Part shown: positions 55,162 through 64,000 of the stretch, in pieces
Position numbering within the stretch: the stretch's first letter is position 1
Layout of the letters: the number at the start of each line of letters is the position of its first letter
Source of the DNA: Prevotella sp.
Lineage (GTDB): Bacteria > Bacteroidota > Bacteroidia > Bacteroidales > Bacteroidaceae
Direction of reading: 5' to 3'
Length of the DNA: 64,000 nt
Assembly (NCBI GenBank): GCA_017469955.1
Contig: JAFUFJ010000009.1
Coordinates: forward strand, 124,001-188,000
Position numbers and translations under genes: made by a program
Notes under the pieces: model-generated
The model's input: only the letters and a program-made list of their open reading frames with translations
What the model was told of the DNA's origin: nothing
The model's database searches: none

Positions 55162-57699
55162 CTATTTCAACTTCACAGACGTGTCGTTGGAATCGCCATA
55201 ATGGCTCTTCGAATAGTTGCCGTAAGAACCGTATGTGCCATAGGAACCGTAGCGGCCATAAGAGCCATAACGGCCATATGAACCATATTTGCCATAGCGT
55301 CCGTAGCGACCATAACGGCCATATCGTCCATAACCATAATAGTATCCATACTTCTTCTTCGACATGTCAATGCCGTTGATGACGACAGCGATGTTGGGAA
55401 GCTTCTTCTCTGCGGCCAAGCTGTTGAGCAGATTGAAGTTCTCTTTCGGCGTATAGTCGGCACGACATACATAGACCGTAGCATCGCAAACACGGCCAAT
55501 CTGCAGCGTATCGGTAACCAGTCCGACCGGCGCAGTATCGAGAATAACGTAATCGTAGTGCTCCTTGAGATGATTGATCGTCGTGTCAAGCGACTTGCGA
55601 GCCATCAACTCTGCGGGGTTCGGCGGTATAGGACCGGCGAGAAGCAGGTCGAGATTGTTGTTGATACCCGAAGGAAGTATCTGGGCTTCGACCTCAGTCC
55701 ATGACGGTTCTTCGCGTGTAAGCAAAGGAGTAATGCCATGATGGTGGTCGTCAATCTCGAAGAGTTCTGCCAAGCGAGGCTTACGAATGTCAAGACCGAC
55801 GATGATGACTTTCTTGTCGAGCAATGCAAAAGATACGGCAAGGTTGGCAGCATTGAAGGTCTTGCCCTCACCCGAAGTACTTGACGTAAACATGATGACC
55901 TTCTGTCCTTCCTCCATCATGAACTGCAGATTGGTACGCATGCTGCGGAAGATCTCTTCCATCTGATTGTTCTTATTCTCGTGTACCACGATGTCAGCCT
56001 TCGTCTTAGCTGTCTCACTTGCCACAGCGACATCTGCGAGAATCGGCAGCTTGGTGAGGCGGACGACATCGTCATGTCCCTCAATCTTGTAGCGCATGAA
56101 CTGGATGAGGAATAAGATGACGGAAGGAATAAGCAGACCAATGATGAGCGCAGTGAGCAGAATCATCGAACGACGCGGCGACACTTGTCCACCGGCAACA
56201 GGCTCATCAATGAGCGTACCGCGGTCGGCTGTGGCTGCCATTGATATATAGTTCTCCTCGCGTTTCTGAAGCAACATCAGGAACAAACCTGACTTAACAT
56301 CCTGTTGACGGCCAATGTTGTTAAGCACTCGCTCATATTCTGGTGTCTCAGAAACCTGACCAGAATAGCGGCCTAACTGCTGGGCAATGCTGTTGTAACG
56401 TACTTCATAATTACTACGGGCCTGAGAGATGGCACGGTTGATGCTCGAAGAAAGCTGGTCCAACTGCGCCGTCAGCGGAGCAACAACAGGGCTGGTCTCC
56501 GTCGCATTCTGGAGCAAACGGGTGCGCTCCGTTGCAATCTGGTTGTATTGCTTGATAAGGTTGTTCATGCTTTCATCGGCAACTCCGATACCAACTCCAG
56601 AAGGAAGTGTTCCATATTGGCCGATATTCTCATTGATTTGGTCGCGAAGACCGTCAATAAGAGTTAGCTGCATCTTTGCATCAGCCAAACGCTGATAATA
56701 CTCATTCTGGTTGGCTAAGGCCTGAGAGGCGTCCATTTTCAGCTCAACCATGTTGTGGCGCTTCTTGTAACTTTCAAGCTCACTCTCTGTTTCGCCTAAC
56801 TCAGCACTGATTCTATCAAGACGTTTGTTGATGAAGTCGGCCGTATGTTCTGCCACTTCATTCTTGTCTTCATTGGCCTGACGGTTATAGCATATCACCA
56901 ACTGTTTCAAGTAGTCTACGGCTCGACGAGGCAACACGTCGGTCTTCACCAGACGGGCTATCGTGGTGCTTTTTGAGAGTTGTCCGACACCAAGCGACCC
57001 TGCATACCTGCCGGCAATGGCCCGAGGTGTGTTGATTGACATCTTGTAAGTGTCGCCGTTGGGCATATCTTTGTCGCCATTCTGCGCAAAAGTCAACACG
57101 CCCACTTTGGTAACGATCGTTGTTGGAAGCACTCCGAAAGTCTTGTCAAACGAGATTGGATCTTCACCTGGAGCAGGGGTATACTTACCGCTAACATGAT
57201 AGTTGCCCTTCTCTCGGGTAATCTCCATTGTTATCGGCGAAGGAAGCTTCTCAAGATGGGCCGGATCGATATCCACGTTCACGGGCTGATCTTTATAGAC
57301 AGGAACATACTTGATGGCTCCCTTATACATGTAGTCGACATAGAGTTTCAAGTCGCGAACCGTGCGTTCGGCAATAGAACGGGACTTCAATATCTCCATT
57401 TCATTGTCAATACCGTTAGAGTTACTAATCATACCGAACGTAGTCGCGTTGGCATTCATCAAGCTGTTACGGCCTCCTCGCGTGTTGTCCTCTTGCTTAA
57501 TCATCACCTCTGCATAGGCCTGATAGCGCGGTGTTGTGTAACGCAGATATATTAACGCAATGCCAACACTGATAAGCAAGGACAGCACAAACCAATACCA
57601 ATTAAGGATTAATGTGCGGTAAATGGCACTAAGATCAAACGAAGAGGTCTCTTCTTGGTCTTGCAGCCTCTCCAATTCCAAATTCTTGTTTTCTTCCAT
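55162..57699 (-). CDS. Wzc-type polysaccharide co-polymerase / BY-kinase
   Basis: This 845-aa inner-membrane protein has an N-terminal membrane helix (about 31-51), a Wzz-like periplasmic domain with a long coiled coil, a second helix near 515 and a cytoplasmic tyrosine kinase domain. Kinase motifs are STSGEGKT near 610 (Walker A), IVGLDIRKP (A') and YVILDTAPVG (B). It ends in a tail with about 19 tyrosines in YGR/YGS repeats, the autophosphorylation cluster. It sets chain length and controls export of the surface polysaccharide made with rfbA and the WcaJ-like enzyme upstream. No Wza-like export gene is seen in this window. Confidence 0.92.
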   Translation of the reverse strand: MEENKNLELERLQDQEETSSFDLSAIYRTLILNWYWFVLSLLISVGIALIYLRYTTPRYQAYAEVMIKQEDNTRGGRNSLMNANATTFGMISNSNGIDNEMEILKSRSIAERTVRDLKLYVDYMYKGAIKYVPVYKDQPVNVDIDPAHLEKLPSPITMEITREKGNYHVSGKYTPAPGEDPISFDKTFGVLPTTIVTKVGVLTFAQNGDKDMPNGDTYKMSINTPRAIAGRYAGSLGVGQLSKSTTIARLVKTDVLPRRAVDYLKQLVICYNRQANEDKNEVAEHTADFINKRLDRISAELGETESELESYKKRHNMVELKMDASQALANQNEYYQRLADAKMQLTLIDGLRDQINENIGQYGTLPSGVGIGVADESMNNLIKQYNQIATERTRLLQNATETSPVVAPLTAQLDQLSSSINRAISQARSNYEVRYNSIAQQLGRYSGQVSETPEYERVLNNIGRQQDVKSGLFLMLLQKREENYISMAATADRGTLIDEPVAGGQVSPRRSMILLTALIIGLLIPSVILFLIQFMRYKIEGHDDVVRLTKLPILADVAVASETAKTKADIVVHENKNNQMEEIFRSMRTNLQFMMEEGQKVIMFTSSTSGEGKTFNAANLAVSFALLDKKVIIVGLDIRKPRLAELFEIDDHHHGITPLLTREEPSWTEVEAQILPSGINNNLDLLLAGPIPPNPAELMARKSLDTTINHLKEHYDYVILDTAPVGLVTDTLQIGRVCDATVYVCRADYTPKENFNLLNSLAAEKKLPNIAVVINGIDMSKKKYGYYYGYGRYGRYGRYGRYGKYGSYGRYGSYGRYGSYGTYGSYGNYSKSHYGDSNDTSVKLK

Positions 57700-57761
57700 T
57701 TCTATATGTTTATTAATTATTACTTTCCTAATATCAGACAGACCTGTATCATTCTTCTTCT

Positions 57762-58640
57762 CTATTCTTGCGAAACAATCCTTAATAGATACTGTCCGTA
57801 GCCGTTTTTCGCCATTGGGTCAGCTAACTTACACAGCTGCTCTTTGTCAATCCAACCATTCTGATAGGCAATTTCTTCCAGACATGCAACCTTCAGTCCT
57901 TGACGCTTCTCAATGACTTCAATGAAAGTACTGGCCTCTGACAGGCTGTCATGCGTGCCGGAATCCAGCCAGGAGAAACCACGCTGAAGGGTCCGAACCT
58001 TCAGCTGACGACGATGAAGATACTCCTGATTGACGGATGTTATCTCAAGTTCCCCTCGTGCACTTGGCGTTATTTGCTTTGCAATCTCAACGACACTGTT
58101 AGGATAGAAATACAACCCGACTACGGCATAATTGCTACGAGGATGAGCAGGTTTCTCCTCAATGCTCAGGCAATTCCCCTCTTTGTCTATCTCAGCAACT
58201 CCATATCGCTCAGGGTCTGTCACATAATAGCCAAATACCGTTGCCTTCTGACTTTCCTCTACGTCCTTTACAGTCTGGCGAAGCATGCCCGTAAGTCCGG
58301 CCCCATAGAAGATATTGTCGCCCAAAACCAGACAGACACTGTCCGTACCGATAAACTGTTCGCCGATGATAAAAGCCTGAGCCAGTCCGTCAGGAGACGG
58401 TTGTTCGGCATATTCGAAGGTCACCCCCCAATCCTTTCCATCGCCAAGCAGACGCCGGAATGCGGGTAAGTCGTGAGGTGTCGAGATGATTAATATCTCA
58501 CGAATGCCTGCCAACATCAACATGGATATTGGATAATATATCATCGGTTTGTCAAAGACTGGAAGCATCTGCTTGCTGACTCCCTTCGTTATTGGATAGA
58601 GCCGCGTACCAGATCCACCCGCTAATACTATTCCTTTCAT
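57762..58640 (-). CDS. rfbA: Glucose-1-phosphate thymidylyltransferase
   Basis: This 292-aa enzyme makes dTDP-glucose, the entry to dTDP-rhamnose. It has GGSGTRLYP (8-16), KPMIYYP and the metal-site LGDNIFYG. The length fits RfbA exactly. It lies between the initiating transferase and the BY-kinase on the minus strand; the other rfb genes are not in the window. Confidence 0.95.
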   Translation of the reverse strand: MKGIVLAGGSGTRLYPITKGVSKQMLPVFDKPMIYYPISMLMLAGIREILIISTPHDLPAFRRLLGDGKDWGVTFEYAEQPSPDGLAQAFIIGEQFIGTDSVCLVLGDNIFYGAGLTGMLRQTVKDVEESQKATVFGYYVTDPERYGVAEIDKEGNCLSIEEKPAHPRSNYAVVGLYFYPNSVVEIAKQITPSARGELEITSVNQEYLHRRQLKVRTLQRGFSWLDSGTHDSLSEASTFIEVIEKRQGLKVACLEEIAYQNGWIDKEQLCKLADPMAKNGYGQYLLRIVSQE

Positions 58641-58690
58641 ATTGATTCCTACTTTTCGTTTCTATCTTCAATGGTTAAGCATCCTATTGC

Positions 58691-60121
58691 TCAATACGCT
58701 TTTTTGTCTGGAAAAAGAACAGTCAGGGCAGTCATTGATATGATTCTCAAGTCGAGCCAGAACGTCCAATTCTCTATATACCATATATCATGGTTCACAC
58801 GTTCCTCCATTTGCCATAATTCTTTTGTCTCTCCTCGGTAACCACAGACCTGTGCCCAACCCGTGATTCCTGGCCGACAAAAATGACGCACCATATATTT
58901 GTTAATGAGTTCGCTGTATATTTCCGTGTGGTATAGCATGTGAGGCCGGGGACCTACGATGCTCATGTCACCTTTCAGCACATTATAAAACTGGGGGAAC
59001 TCATCAAGATTCGTCTTACGCATCAAACGGCCAAAAGGAAATTTCCTCGGGTCATCAAGGGTTGCCTGGGAAAGATCTGCGTCTTCATTGATGTGCATAG
59101 AACGGAACTTATAGCACATAAATGTCTTTCCATTCAAACCTGTCCGGGCCTGTTTGAAGAAGACCGGACCTGGGCTCTGCAGTTTTATGATGAGAGCTAT
59201 AAAAGGAATAAACGGCAGAAGACAAAGACAAACCAGCAAGCTGAACACGATATCAAACAATCTTTTCACAAATCTGTTGCCCAGAACTGTCAGAGGTTCT
59301 CGATGATTGGTGAAGATTGACATGTTTCCAAACTGCTCTGGCTGCAGATTTAGGCGAAAGTTTCCAAACTTCCTTGGCACATAAAAAAAGTGGATGATGT
59401 TCTTGTCACAATAGCGCATGATGCGAACCACCTCGTCAGACTCATCGTGCGAAAGGCAACAGAATATCTCGTCAACCGTAGGAACCTGCCGACTCATGGG
59501 GGTTGTCTTCATGACATCGTCCATAATAGTATTGAAATCTGCTATTGTTCCCAAATAGCCAAACGACGAAGGCCAGTCCGCATTCTTCTCGTCTGCATAG
59601 TAACCCTTCACAACATAGCCAGTAGTCGAGTCGGCTATCATATCCTTATACAGCTCCAAGGTTGCCGGATCATTTCCGATAAAGATAACGTTGCGGGTAT
59701 TACGCCCCATCTGGCGATAATGGTTTATGATGCCCCTTTCGATAATACGCATTAATGTCAGAAGAAGAAACAGGGCCGTACCATAGACGAACATAAACCA
59801 GAAGAAGCCGCCCTTATTATAAATGATGCGCAGGAAAAAGAACATCAAGAATGATTGCGTAAAGGTCAATTTAAGCAACCGCTTCAAGATGACATCAAAC
59901 CCGACACGCCGGTAATGCAATATCGTCTGAAAATAATATTGGCTTATCAGCATTGCGAAGTTGGCCGAAAGGAAAGCCAACCGTGGCGATTGCCGGAAAT
60001 ACAGGGGCAACCAGTCAGAAAAGATGTGGAGGAATAGCAACAGCAAGACGTTGAGGGCAACAAAATCACCCACTATGACAAGGCTTTTAATCATATCATT
60101 TCCGTTGGAATATGCCCTCAT
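58691..60121 (-). CDS. Undecaprenyl-phosphate sugar phosphotransferase (WcaJ-like)
   Basis: This 476-aa polyisoprenyl-phosphate hexose-1-phosphate transferase has four N-terminal membrane helices, a Rossmann-like middle domain (NVIFIGNDPATLELY) and the catalytic C-terminal domain with KLQSPGPVFFKQ, CYKFRSM, DEFPQFYNVLKGDMSIVGPRP and RPGITGWAQV. It loads the first sugar on undecaprenyl phosphate to start exopolysaccharide repeat units. It is the first gene of the cluster; a minus-strand TATCTTTG at 60180-60173 may be its -7 box. Confidence 0.9.
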   Translation of the reverse strand: MRAYSNGNDMIKSLVIVGDFVALNVLLLLFLHIFSDWLPLYFRQSPRLAFLSANFAMLISQYYFQTILHYRRVGFDVILKRLLKLTFTQSFLMFFFLRIIYNKGGFFWFMFVYGTALFLLLTLMRIIERGIINHYRQMGRNTRNVIFIGNDPATLELYKDMIADSTTGYVVKGYYADEKNADWPSSFGYLGTIADFNTIMDDVMKTTPMSRQVPTVDEIFCCLSHDESDEVVRIMRYCDKNIIHFFYVPRKFGNFRLNLQPEQFGNMSIFTNHREPLTVLGNRFVKRLFDIVFSLLVCLCLLPFIPFIALIIKLQSPGPVFFKQARTGLNGKTFMCYKFRSMHINEDADLSQATLDDPRKFPFGRLMRKTNLDEFPQFYNVLKGDMSIVGPRPHMLYHTEIYSELINKYMVRHFCRPGITGWAQVCGYRGETKELWQMEERVNHDIWYIENWTFWLDLRIISMTALTVLFPDKKAY

Positions 60122-60233
60122 TATCTTCTTGTCTGCTTCTTGTTCCTAAAACACCTTTAACTAATTAGCGTACAAAGATACGAAGAATTATTGAATTCGA
60201 CAGCCATATTCTTGAAAATTGTTGCTTTTTTGT

Positions 60234-60264
60234 TTTGAATTTCATCTTTTTTAGCCTAACTTTG
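60234..60264 (+). promoter_or_regulatory. Promoter of the 209-aa conserved gene
   Basis: TTTG (60234-60237), 19 nt, TAACTTTG (60257-60264); start codon at 60322. Confidence 0.6.
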
Positions 60265-60321
60265 CAAAAGAATTTTGACAATAAACTTTTCTTTAAGATA
60301 AAAAATCATTAAAAAAGAATT

Positions 60322-60951
60322 ATGAGTCTACTATCAAAAATCTTTGGTAAAAAAGAAGATAAGCAGAAAGTAGGAGGCATGGAAGACTACATGACTCTGG
60401 TTAGAGTATACTTTCAAGCATCCTTAGCTTCAAACTTAGGTATCAATAACTTAGCTGCACTTCCGGATCTAAGGACTTTCAAAACATCCCTGCATGTCCC
60501 AACAGTTAACAACAAGCTGGGTGTCGGCGAGCGCAACTACTGCAAGAAAATGATGAAGGAACTTTACAAAACCGACGACAGTTTCTTCAAGGAGATTGAC
60601 CAAAGCATTCGAAAGAACTGCCAAAAACTGCAAGACGTCCAGCCCTATCTCATCCAGTTCCAAGGGTTCACTCAAGACCTGATGATGCTGATGGGCAACC
60701 TGATGAAGTTCAAGCTACGCATGCCCTCTATATTCAAAAGCGCCATCTACACGATGACAGAGAAAACGGTTGGCGACATTTTCAACAAGAATGACTTTAA
60801 TGACGCGAGTGTCATGAAGACCGTAGCCGGCATACGTCAGTACAACCGGCGCCTCGGTTTCTCGCAGCGATGGATAACAGATTTTGTCTATCAGGTGGTC
60901 ATGCTGGCCAAGAAAGAACCCAGACCAAAAGACGATAATAGTCAAAAATAA
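60322..60951 (+). CDS. Conserved hypothetical cytosolic protein
   Basis: This 209-aa, mostly helical protein with a basic start (MSLLSKIFGKKEDK) has no signal or membrane segment. I recognise no domain. It has its own promoter and lies between the divergent exopolysaccharide cluster and the zapA region, with a second promoter following, so it appears to be a single-gene unit. Confidence 0.6.
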   Translation: MSLLSKIFGKKEDKQKVGGMEDYMTLVRVYFQASLASNLGINNLAALPDLRTFKTSLHVPTVNNKLGVGERNYCKKMMKELYKTDDSFFKEIDQSIRKNCQKLQDVQPYLIQFQGFTQDLMMLMGNLMKFKLRMPSIFKSAIYTMTEKTVGDIFNKNDFNDASVMKTVAGIRQYNRRLGFSQRWITDFVYQVVMLAKKEPRPKDDNSQK

Positions 60952-60979
60952 AGCTTTTTAGCAAAAAACGTTAAATATT

Positions 60980-61011
60980 TTTGGCGTTTGGCATATTATT
61001 GATTAATTTTG
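60980..61011 (+). promoter_or_regulatory. Promoter of the coiled-coil / zapA / rny run
   Basis: TTTG (60980-60983), 20 nt, TAATTTTG (61004-61011), an exact consensus match 18 nt before ATG 61029. Confidence 0.65.
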
Positions 61012-61028
61012 TAGCAAAATACGAAAGT

Positions 61029-61322
61029 ATGAACGCAAACGAGAAAGCCATCAACCTTTTTGCCACACGGATGAGGCAGCTAATTCTTCAATACAAAGAC
61101 GTAAAGAAGGAAAACGCCGAATTATACGTGATGGTGGATGAGCGTGACGCCCAGATACGTCAGCTTCAGGGTCAGCTTTCCCAATTGCAACGAGACTATG
61201 ACAGTCTGAAGATGGCAAAGATGATTGAAATCACCGACACCGATTTGGACGGTGCTAAGAAACGATTGTCAAAGCTTATCCGTGACGTCAACAAGTGTAT
61301 TACGCTTCTGAGCGAGCAATAA
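61029..61322 (+). CDS. ZapB-like coiled-coil protein
   Basis: This 97-aa protein is mostly a coiled coil (about 20-65: KENAELYVMVDERDAQIRQL and onward). It lies directly before zapA, where small coiled-coil partners of ZapA often sit, so a role as a division-ring adaptor is likely but inferred. I start at ATG 61029, since an in-frame start at 60981 lies inside the promoter. Confidence 0.65.
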   Translation: MNANEKAINLFATRMRQLILQYKDVKKENAELYVMVDERDAQIRQLQGQLSQLQRDYDSLKMAKMIEITDTDLDGAKKRLSKLIRDVNKCITLLSEQ

Positions 61323-61337
61323 TTTTATTACTGAAGC

Positions 61338-61631
61338 ATGCCCGACGAGAAATTAAAGATAAAGTTGCACATGTATAACACCGAACTCTCGGTCAACGTG
61401 AGCCGAGACGAAGAGGCGTTATATCGGCGTGCCGGCAAGCTTGTCGACCAGAAAGTGAATTCCTATGCCAACTTCTGGAGGGATAGGAAGACCGAGTCAG
61501 AAATACTTTTCATGGCACTTCTGGATATCGCATTCATGTTTGAGAAAGAGTCTACTCATAACGACACGGCCCCATATAGTGATATTCTCTCAAGATTGAC
61601 TTCAGAAATAGAGGAAGCTTTAAAGGATTAG
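61338..61631 (+). CDS. zapA: Cell division protein ZapA
   Basis: This 97-aa ZapA-domain protein (LKIKLHMYNTELSVNVSRDEE, YRRAGKLVDQKVN, ILFMALLDIAF) bundles FtsZ filaments at the division site. The length is typical. It lies 15 nt after the coiled-coil gene and 45 nt before rny; the gap is too short for the 6S RNA sometimes found after zapA. Confidence 0.85.
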   Translation: MPDEKLKIKLHMYNTELSVNVSRDEEALYRRAGKLVDQKVNSYANFWRDRKTESEILFMALLDIAFMFEKESTHNDTAPYSDILSRLTSEIEEALKD

Positions 61632-61676
61632 CGTATACGAAGAGAACGAGAATATTACTAATATACTATAGTTTAT

Positions 61677-63212
61677 ATGATAATAATTGCGATTACAGCC
61701 ATCGTCGCCTTACTGATAGGGGGCGCGATAGGCTATGTTATTTTCCGCTACATTGCCAAGGGGAAATATAATGAAATGATAAAGGCTGCCAAGAAGGAAG
61801 CCGAAGTGATCAAGGAGAAAAAGCTTTTGGAAGTAAAGGAGAAGTTCCTCAACAAGAAAAGCGAATTAGAAAAAGAGGTCCAACAGCGCAACCAAAAGAT
61901 TCAACAGAACGAAAACAGGCTCAAACAGCGCGAGATTTCGCTCAATCAGCGCCAAGAAGAGCTGGGCAGACGCAAGCAGGAAGTGGAACAGAGCCAGCAG
62001 CGCATTGACAACGAAAAGAAACTTCTGCAGGTGAAACAGGCCGAGCTTGAGAAGATGCAAAGCCAGGAACGAGCCAAATTAGAGGAGCTTTCTGGGCTCA
62101 GCGCCGAGGAGGCAAAAAACCGGCTTGTCGAAAGTCTCAAGGACGAAGCACGCATGGACGCGGCCAGCTATATCAACGAAATCGTAGACGAAGCGAAGCT
62201 CAACGCCAATGCACAGGCCAAGAAAATCGTCATTCAGACCATCCAGCGCGTGGCAACTGAAGCAGCCATCGAAAACTCAGTCAGTGTGTTCCACATCGAC
62301 AACGACGAGGTAAAAGGGCGCATCATCGGTCGTGAAGGTCGCAACATCCGTGCGCTTGAAGCAGCTGCCGGTGTGGAAATCGTTGTCGACGACACGCCCG
62401 AAGCCATCGTCATCTCGGCCTTCGACCCGATACGCCGCGAAGTATGCCGGCTGGCACTCCATCAGCTTGTAGCCGACGGACGTATCCATCCTGCCCGCAT
62501 CGAGGAGGTGGTTGCGAAGGTGAAGAAGCAGCTTGACAACGAAATTATAGAAACAGGAAAGCGCACTGCCATCGATCTTGGCATACATGGTCTGCATCCT
62601 GAGCTCATCCGAATCGTGGGCAAAATGAAGTATCGTTCAAGCTATGGCCAGAACCTTTTGCAACATGCACGCGAGACAGCCAACCTCTGTGCCGTGATGG
62701 CTGCTGAGCTTGGTCTGAATCCAAAGAAAGCAAAGCGGGCCGGACTGCTGCATGATATCGGCAAGGTGCCTGACGAAGAAAGCGAACTGCCACACGCAAT
62801 CTACGGTGCGAAGATTGCCGAGAAGTATAAAGAAAAGCCAGATATCTGCAATGCCATCGGCGCCCATCACGACGAAATGGAAATGCAAACATTGCTGGCT
62901 CCCATCGTGCAAGTGTGCGACGCCATTAGCGGTGCTCGCCCAGGTGCACGTCGCGAGATTGTCGAAGCCTACATCAAGCGTCTGAACGACCTTGAGGCAA
63001 TTGCCATGAGCTACCCAGGTGTAACGAAGACTTATGCCATCCAGGCAGGTCGCGAACTGCGAGTGATCGTTGGTGCCGACAAGATGACTGACGCCGAGAC
63101 TGAGGCTCTTTCCGGCGAAATTGCCACGAAGATTCAAAACGAGATGACCTATCCCGGACAGGTTAAGATTACCGTTATCAGAGAGACAAGAAGCGTGGCT
63201 TACGCGAAATAA
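61677..63212 (+). CDS. rny: Ribonuclease Y
   Basis: This 511-aa membrane-bound endoribonuclease starts mRNA decay. It has an N-terminal membrane helix (about 3-26), a long charged coiled coil (about 30-155), a KH domain ([15 protein letters not shown] near 214) and an HD domain with H359-D360 (LLHDIGK). The length is normal for RNase Y. A strong terminator follows. Confidence 0.95.
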   Translation: MIIIAITAIVALLIGGAIGYVIFRYIAKGKYNEMIKAAKKEAEVIKEKKLLEVKEKFLNKKSELEKEVQQRNQKIQQNENRLKQREISLNQRQEELGRRKQEVEQSQQRIDNEKKLLQVKQAELEKMQSQERAKLEELSGLSAEEAKNRLVESLKDEARMDAASYINEIVDEAKLNANAQAKKIVIQTIQRVATEAAIENSVSVFHIDNDEVKGRIIGREGRNIRALEAAAGVEIVVDDTPEAIVISAFDPIRREVCRLALHQLVADGRIHPARIEEVVAKVKKQLDNEIIETGKRTAIDLGIHGLHPELIRIVGKMKYRSSYGQNLLQHARETANLCAVMAAELGLNPKKAKRAGLLHDIGKVPDEESELPHAIYGAKIAEKYKEKPDICNAIGAHHDEMEMQTLLAPIVQVCDAISGARPGARREIVEAYIKRLNDLEAIAMSYPGVTKTYAIQAGRELRVIVGADKMTDAETEALSGEIATKIQNEMTYPGQVKITVIRETRSVAYAK

Positions 63213-63241
63213 AGCAAGCCGGCTGCCGAATATATGACAAG

Positions 63242-63276
63242 AGAGGGTCGCTCAGCAAGAAGCTGGGCGACCCTCT
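63242..63276 (+). terminator. Intrinsic terminator of rny
   Basis: AGAGGGTCGC (63242-63251) pairs with GCGACCCTCT (63267-63276), with an inner CAGC/GCTG pair, followed by TTTC. It lies 29 nt after the stop. Confidence 0.8.
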
Positions 63277-63316
63277 TTCATGGCAGGAGCACACCTACAC
63301 GATGGCCCTTTCCATA

Positions 63317-63426
63317 CAGAAAGATAAGACTTTAGGGTGAGAAGTCTTAGGCTTATCCGGGAGAAAGGATAGACTTCTCGACATGAAAGCTAAGACTTCT
63401 TGACTTGAATCCTTATCTTTCTCGCC
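63317..63426 (+). repeat. Family B intergenic array, copy 4 (5 x 22 bp)
   Basis: Units start at 63317, 63339, 63361, 63383 and 63405; the third, GAGAAAGGATAGACTTCTC, has well-matched arms. It lies beyond the rny terminator. The rest of 63277-63673 shows no gene or RNA that I recognise. Confidence 0.85.
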
Positions 63427-63673
63427 GACAAGCAATGTCCATGAGGGCGAGAACGGACTTCCACGTTCCCTTTTCCCGAGAAACATACCTGCGTAAAAGA
63501 CCGGACACGCCATGCTGGCCGAACTCCACTATGAGAGAGCATAAGCCGTATCTTCGAACGACATGATCAGGGTCCATGCAATACCAAAGGGCATCACAGC
63601 ATCTCACTTTTTGTTCGTCACTACATTGCTCCCTGTGGTTCTATATCCAACAGGGAGCCTTCTACATTAGCAA

Positions 63674-64000
63674 TCAATGTGCTCCATAGACTTCAATGTC
63701 GCCGATGCGGACATAACCGTCAGTGCCTCCGTTGGTGACATTCACCCTCACATACCGTGCTTCAATGGGCGTTATGGACGCTTCTGTCACGGGTGCGGTG
63801 TTGGCAACGTAGGTACCAGCCGTAGTCCAGGTCTCTCCATCGAGACTTGTCTCAACTATGAAGTCCCGACTGTTGAGTTCTGAATCCAATCCGGATGCCT
63901 CTGCATGGCGAATCACATAACGGCTAATCTGGTAAGGTTCCTTGAAGTCCAGCTGCACCCAGCCCGTTCCATCGGCAGTATTGGAAATCCAGATATATCC
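63674..64000 (-). CDS. Discoidin (F5/8 type C) domain protein, 3' part
   Basis: The last 108 codons of a gene that runs out of the right edge. The visible part is a carbohydrate-binding discoidin domain: WVQLDFKEPYQISRYVIRH, the SRDFIVETSLDGETW strand and ARYVRVNVTNGG near the end. Reading is open to position 64000, so the internal GTG at 63958 is not the start. Such domains end many secreted glycoside hydrolases in this phylum; the catalytic part is not visible. Confidence 0.8.
   Translation of the reverse strand, partial: GYIWISNTADGTGWVQLDFKEPYQISRYVIRHAEASGLDSELNSRDFIVETSLDGETWTTAGTYVANTAPVTEASITPIEARYVRVNVTNGGTDGYVRIGDIEVYGAH

Noticed and set aside
61632..61676. 6S RNA after zapA
   Set aside because: The gap to rny is 45 nt, too short for 6S RNA.

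Overview
The window looks like a chromosomal segment of a Bacteroidota species, most likely Prevotellaceae. Many genes are preceded by the Bacteroidota promoter type: a -33 TTTG, 19 to 20 bp, then a -7 TAnnTTTG, usually seen here as TAACTTTGC. The gene families also fit: a GT117/DUF2723 membrane glycosyltransferase, a lipoprotein-type TamA homologue (TamL) with TamB, DUF4827, DUF4112, S9 dipeptidyl peptidases, a short RpoD-like sigma factor and an inositol-lipid type gene set. Genes are dense and often overlap by 4 to 30 bases. I see no prophage, insertion sequence or CRISPR array.

Layout. 1-2,900 (+): a four-gene lipid cluster (PgpA-like phosphatase, GtrA-like protein, CDP-alcohol phosphotransferase, PAP2/Aur1-like enzyme) that resembles the Bacteroidota inositol-lipid pathway. 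3,089-12,236 (+): a tightly packed run of serine acetyltransferase, THUMP methyltransferase, DPP-IV peptidase, CotH lipoprotein, purD and two membrane proteins. 12,584-13,780 (+): an HI0933-type flavoprotein. 13,841-34,276 (-): DUF4112, a small Cys/His protein, polysaccharide deacetylase, GT117, an HU-like protein, glmM, DUF4827, NrnA, a nucleotidyltransferase, TamL-TamB, a pseudouridine synthase, FabG and a TetR regulator. 34,576-41,167 (-): initiator tRNA-Met, a frameshifted phosphoethanolamine transferase behind a structured leader, a phosphoesterase, a cyclophilin and a class A penicillin-binding protein. 41,284-48,183 (+): pyrB, pyrI, glyA, a FeoB-associated-type small protein, tRNA-Cys, an alpha-L-fucosidase, RNase P RNA (on -) and HtrA. 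48,647-51,875 (+): a divergent sigma factor, a Lys-rich secreted protein, and a compact HPr-kinase-like / Ser-His signal-peptidase-like / PqqD-like trio. 51,971-60,121 (-): a second DPP-IV, a HAD protein, a Wzc-type tyrosine kinase, rfbA and a WcaJ-like initiating transferase. 60,322-63,212 (+): a conserved hypothetical protein, a coiled-coil protein, zapA and rny. The right edge cuts a discoidin-domain gene (-).

The main non-genic signal is a set of at least eight intergenic arrays, each five units of exactly 22 bp (110 bp). Each unit is a short imperfect palindrome plus a 3 to 5 bp spacer. There are two sequence families, four arrays each: family A (CAAAAGATnATCTTTTG-like) at 299, 12303, 19664 and 24609; family B (GAGAAAGnTATnnCTTCTC-like) at 42239, 48321, 54405 and 63317. 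They usually lie beyond terminators, but one separates pyrB from pyrI. Other points of interest are a roughly 200-bp structured element in the leader of the phosphoethanolamine transferase, duplicated promoters ahead of the sigma factor and of the GT117 gene, and an RpoD-like sigma factor lacking the two conserved tryptophans of region 2.
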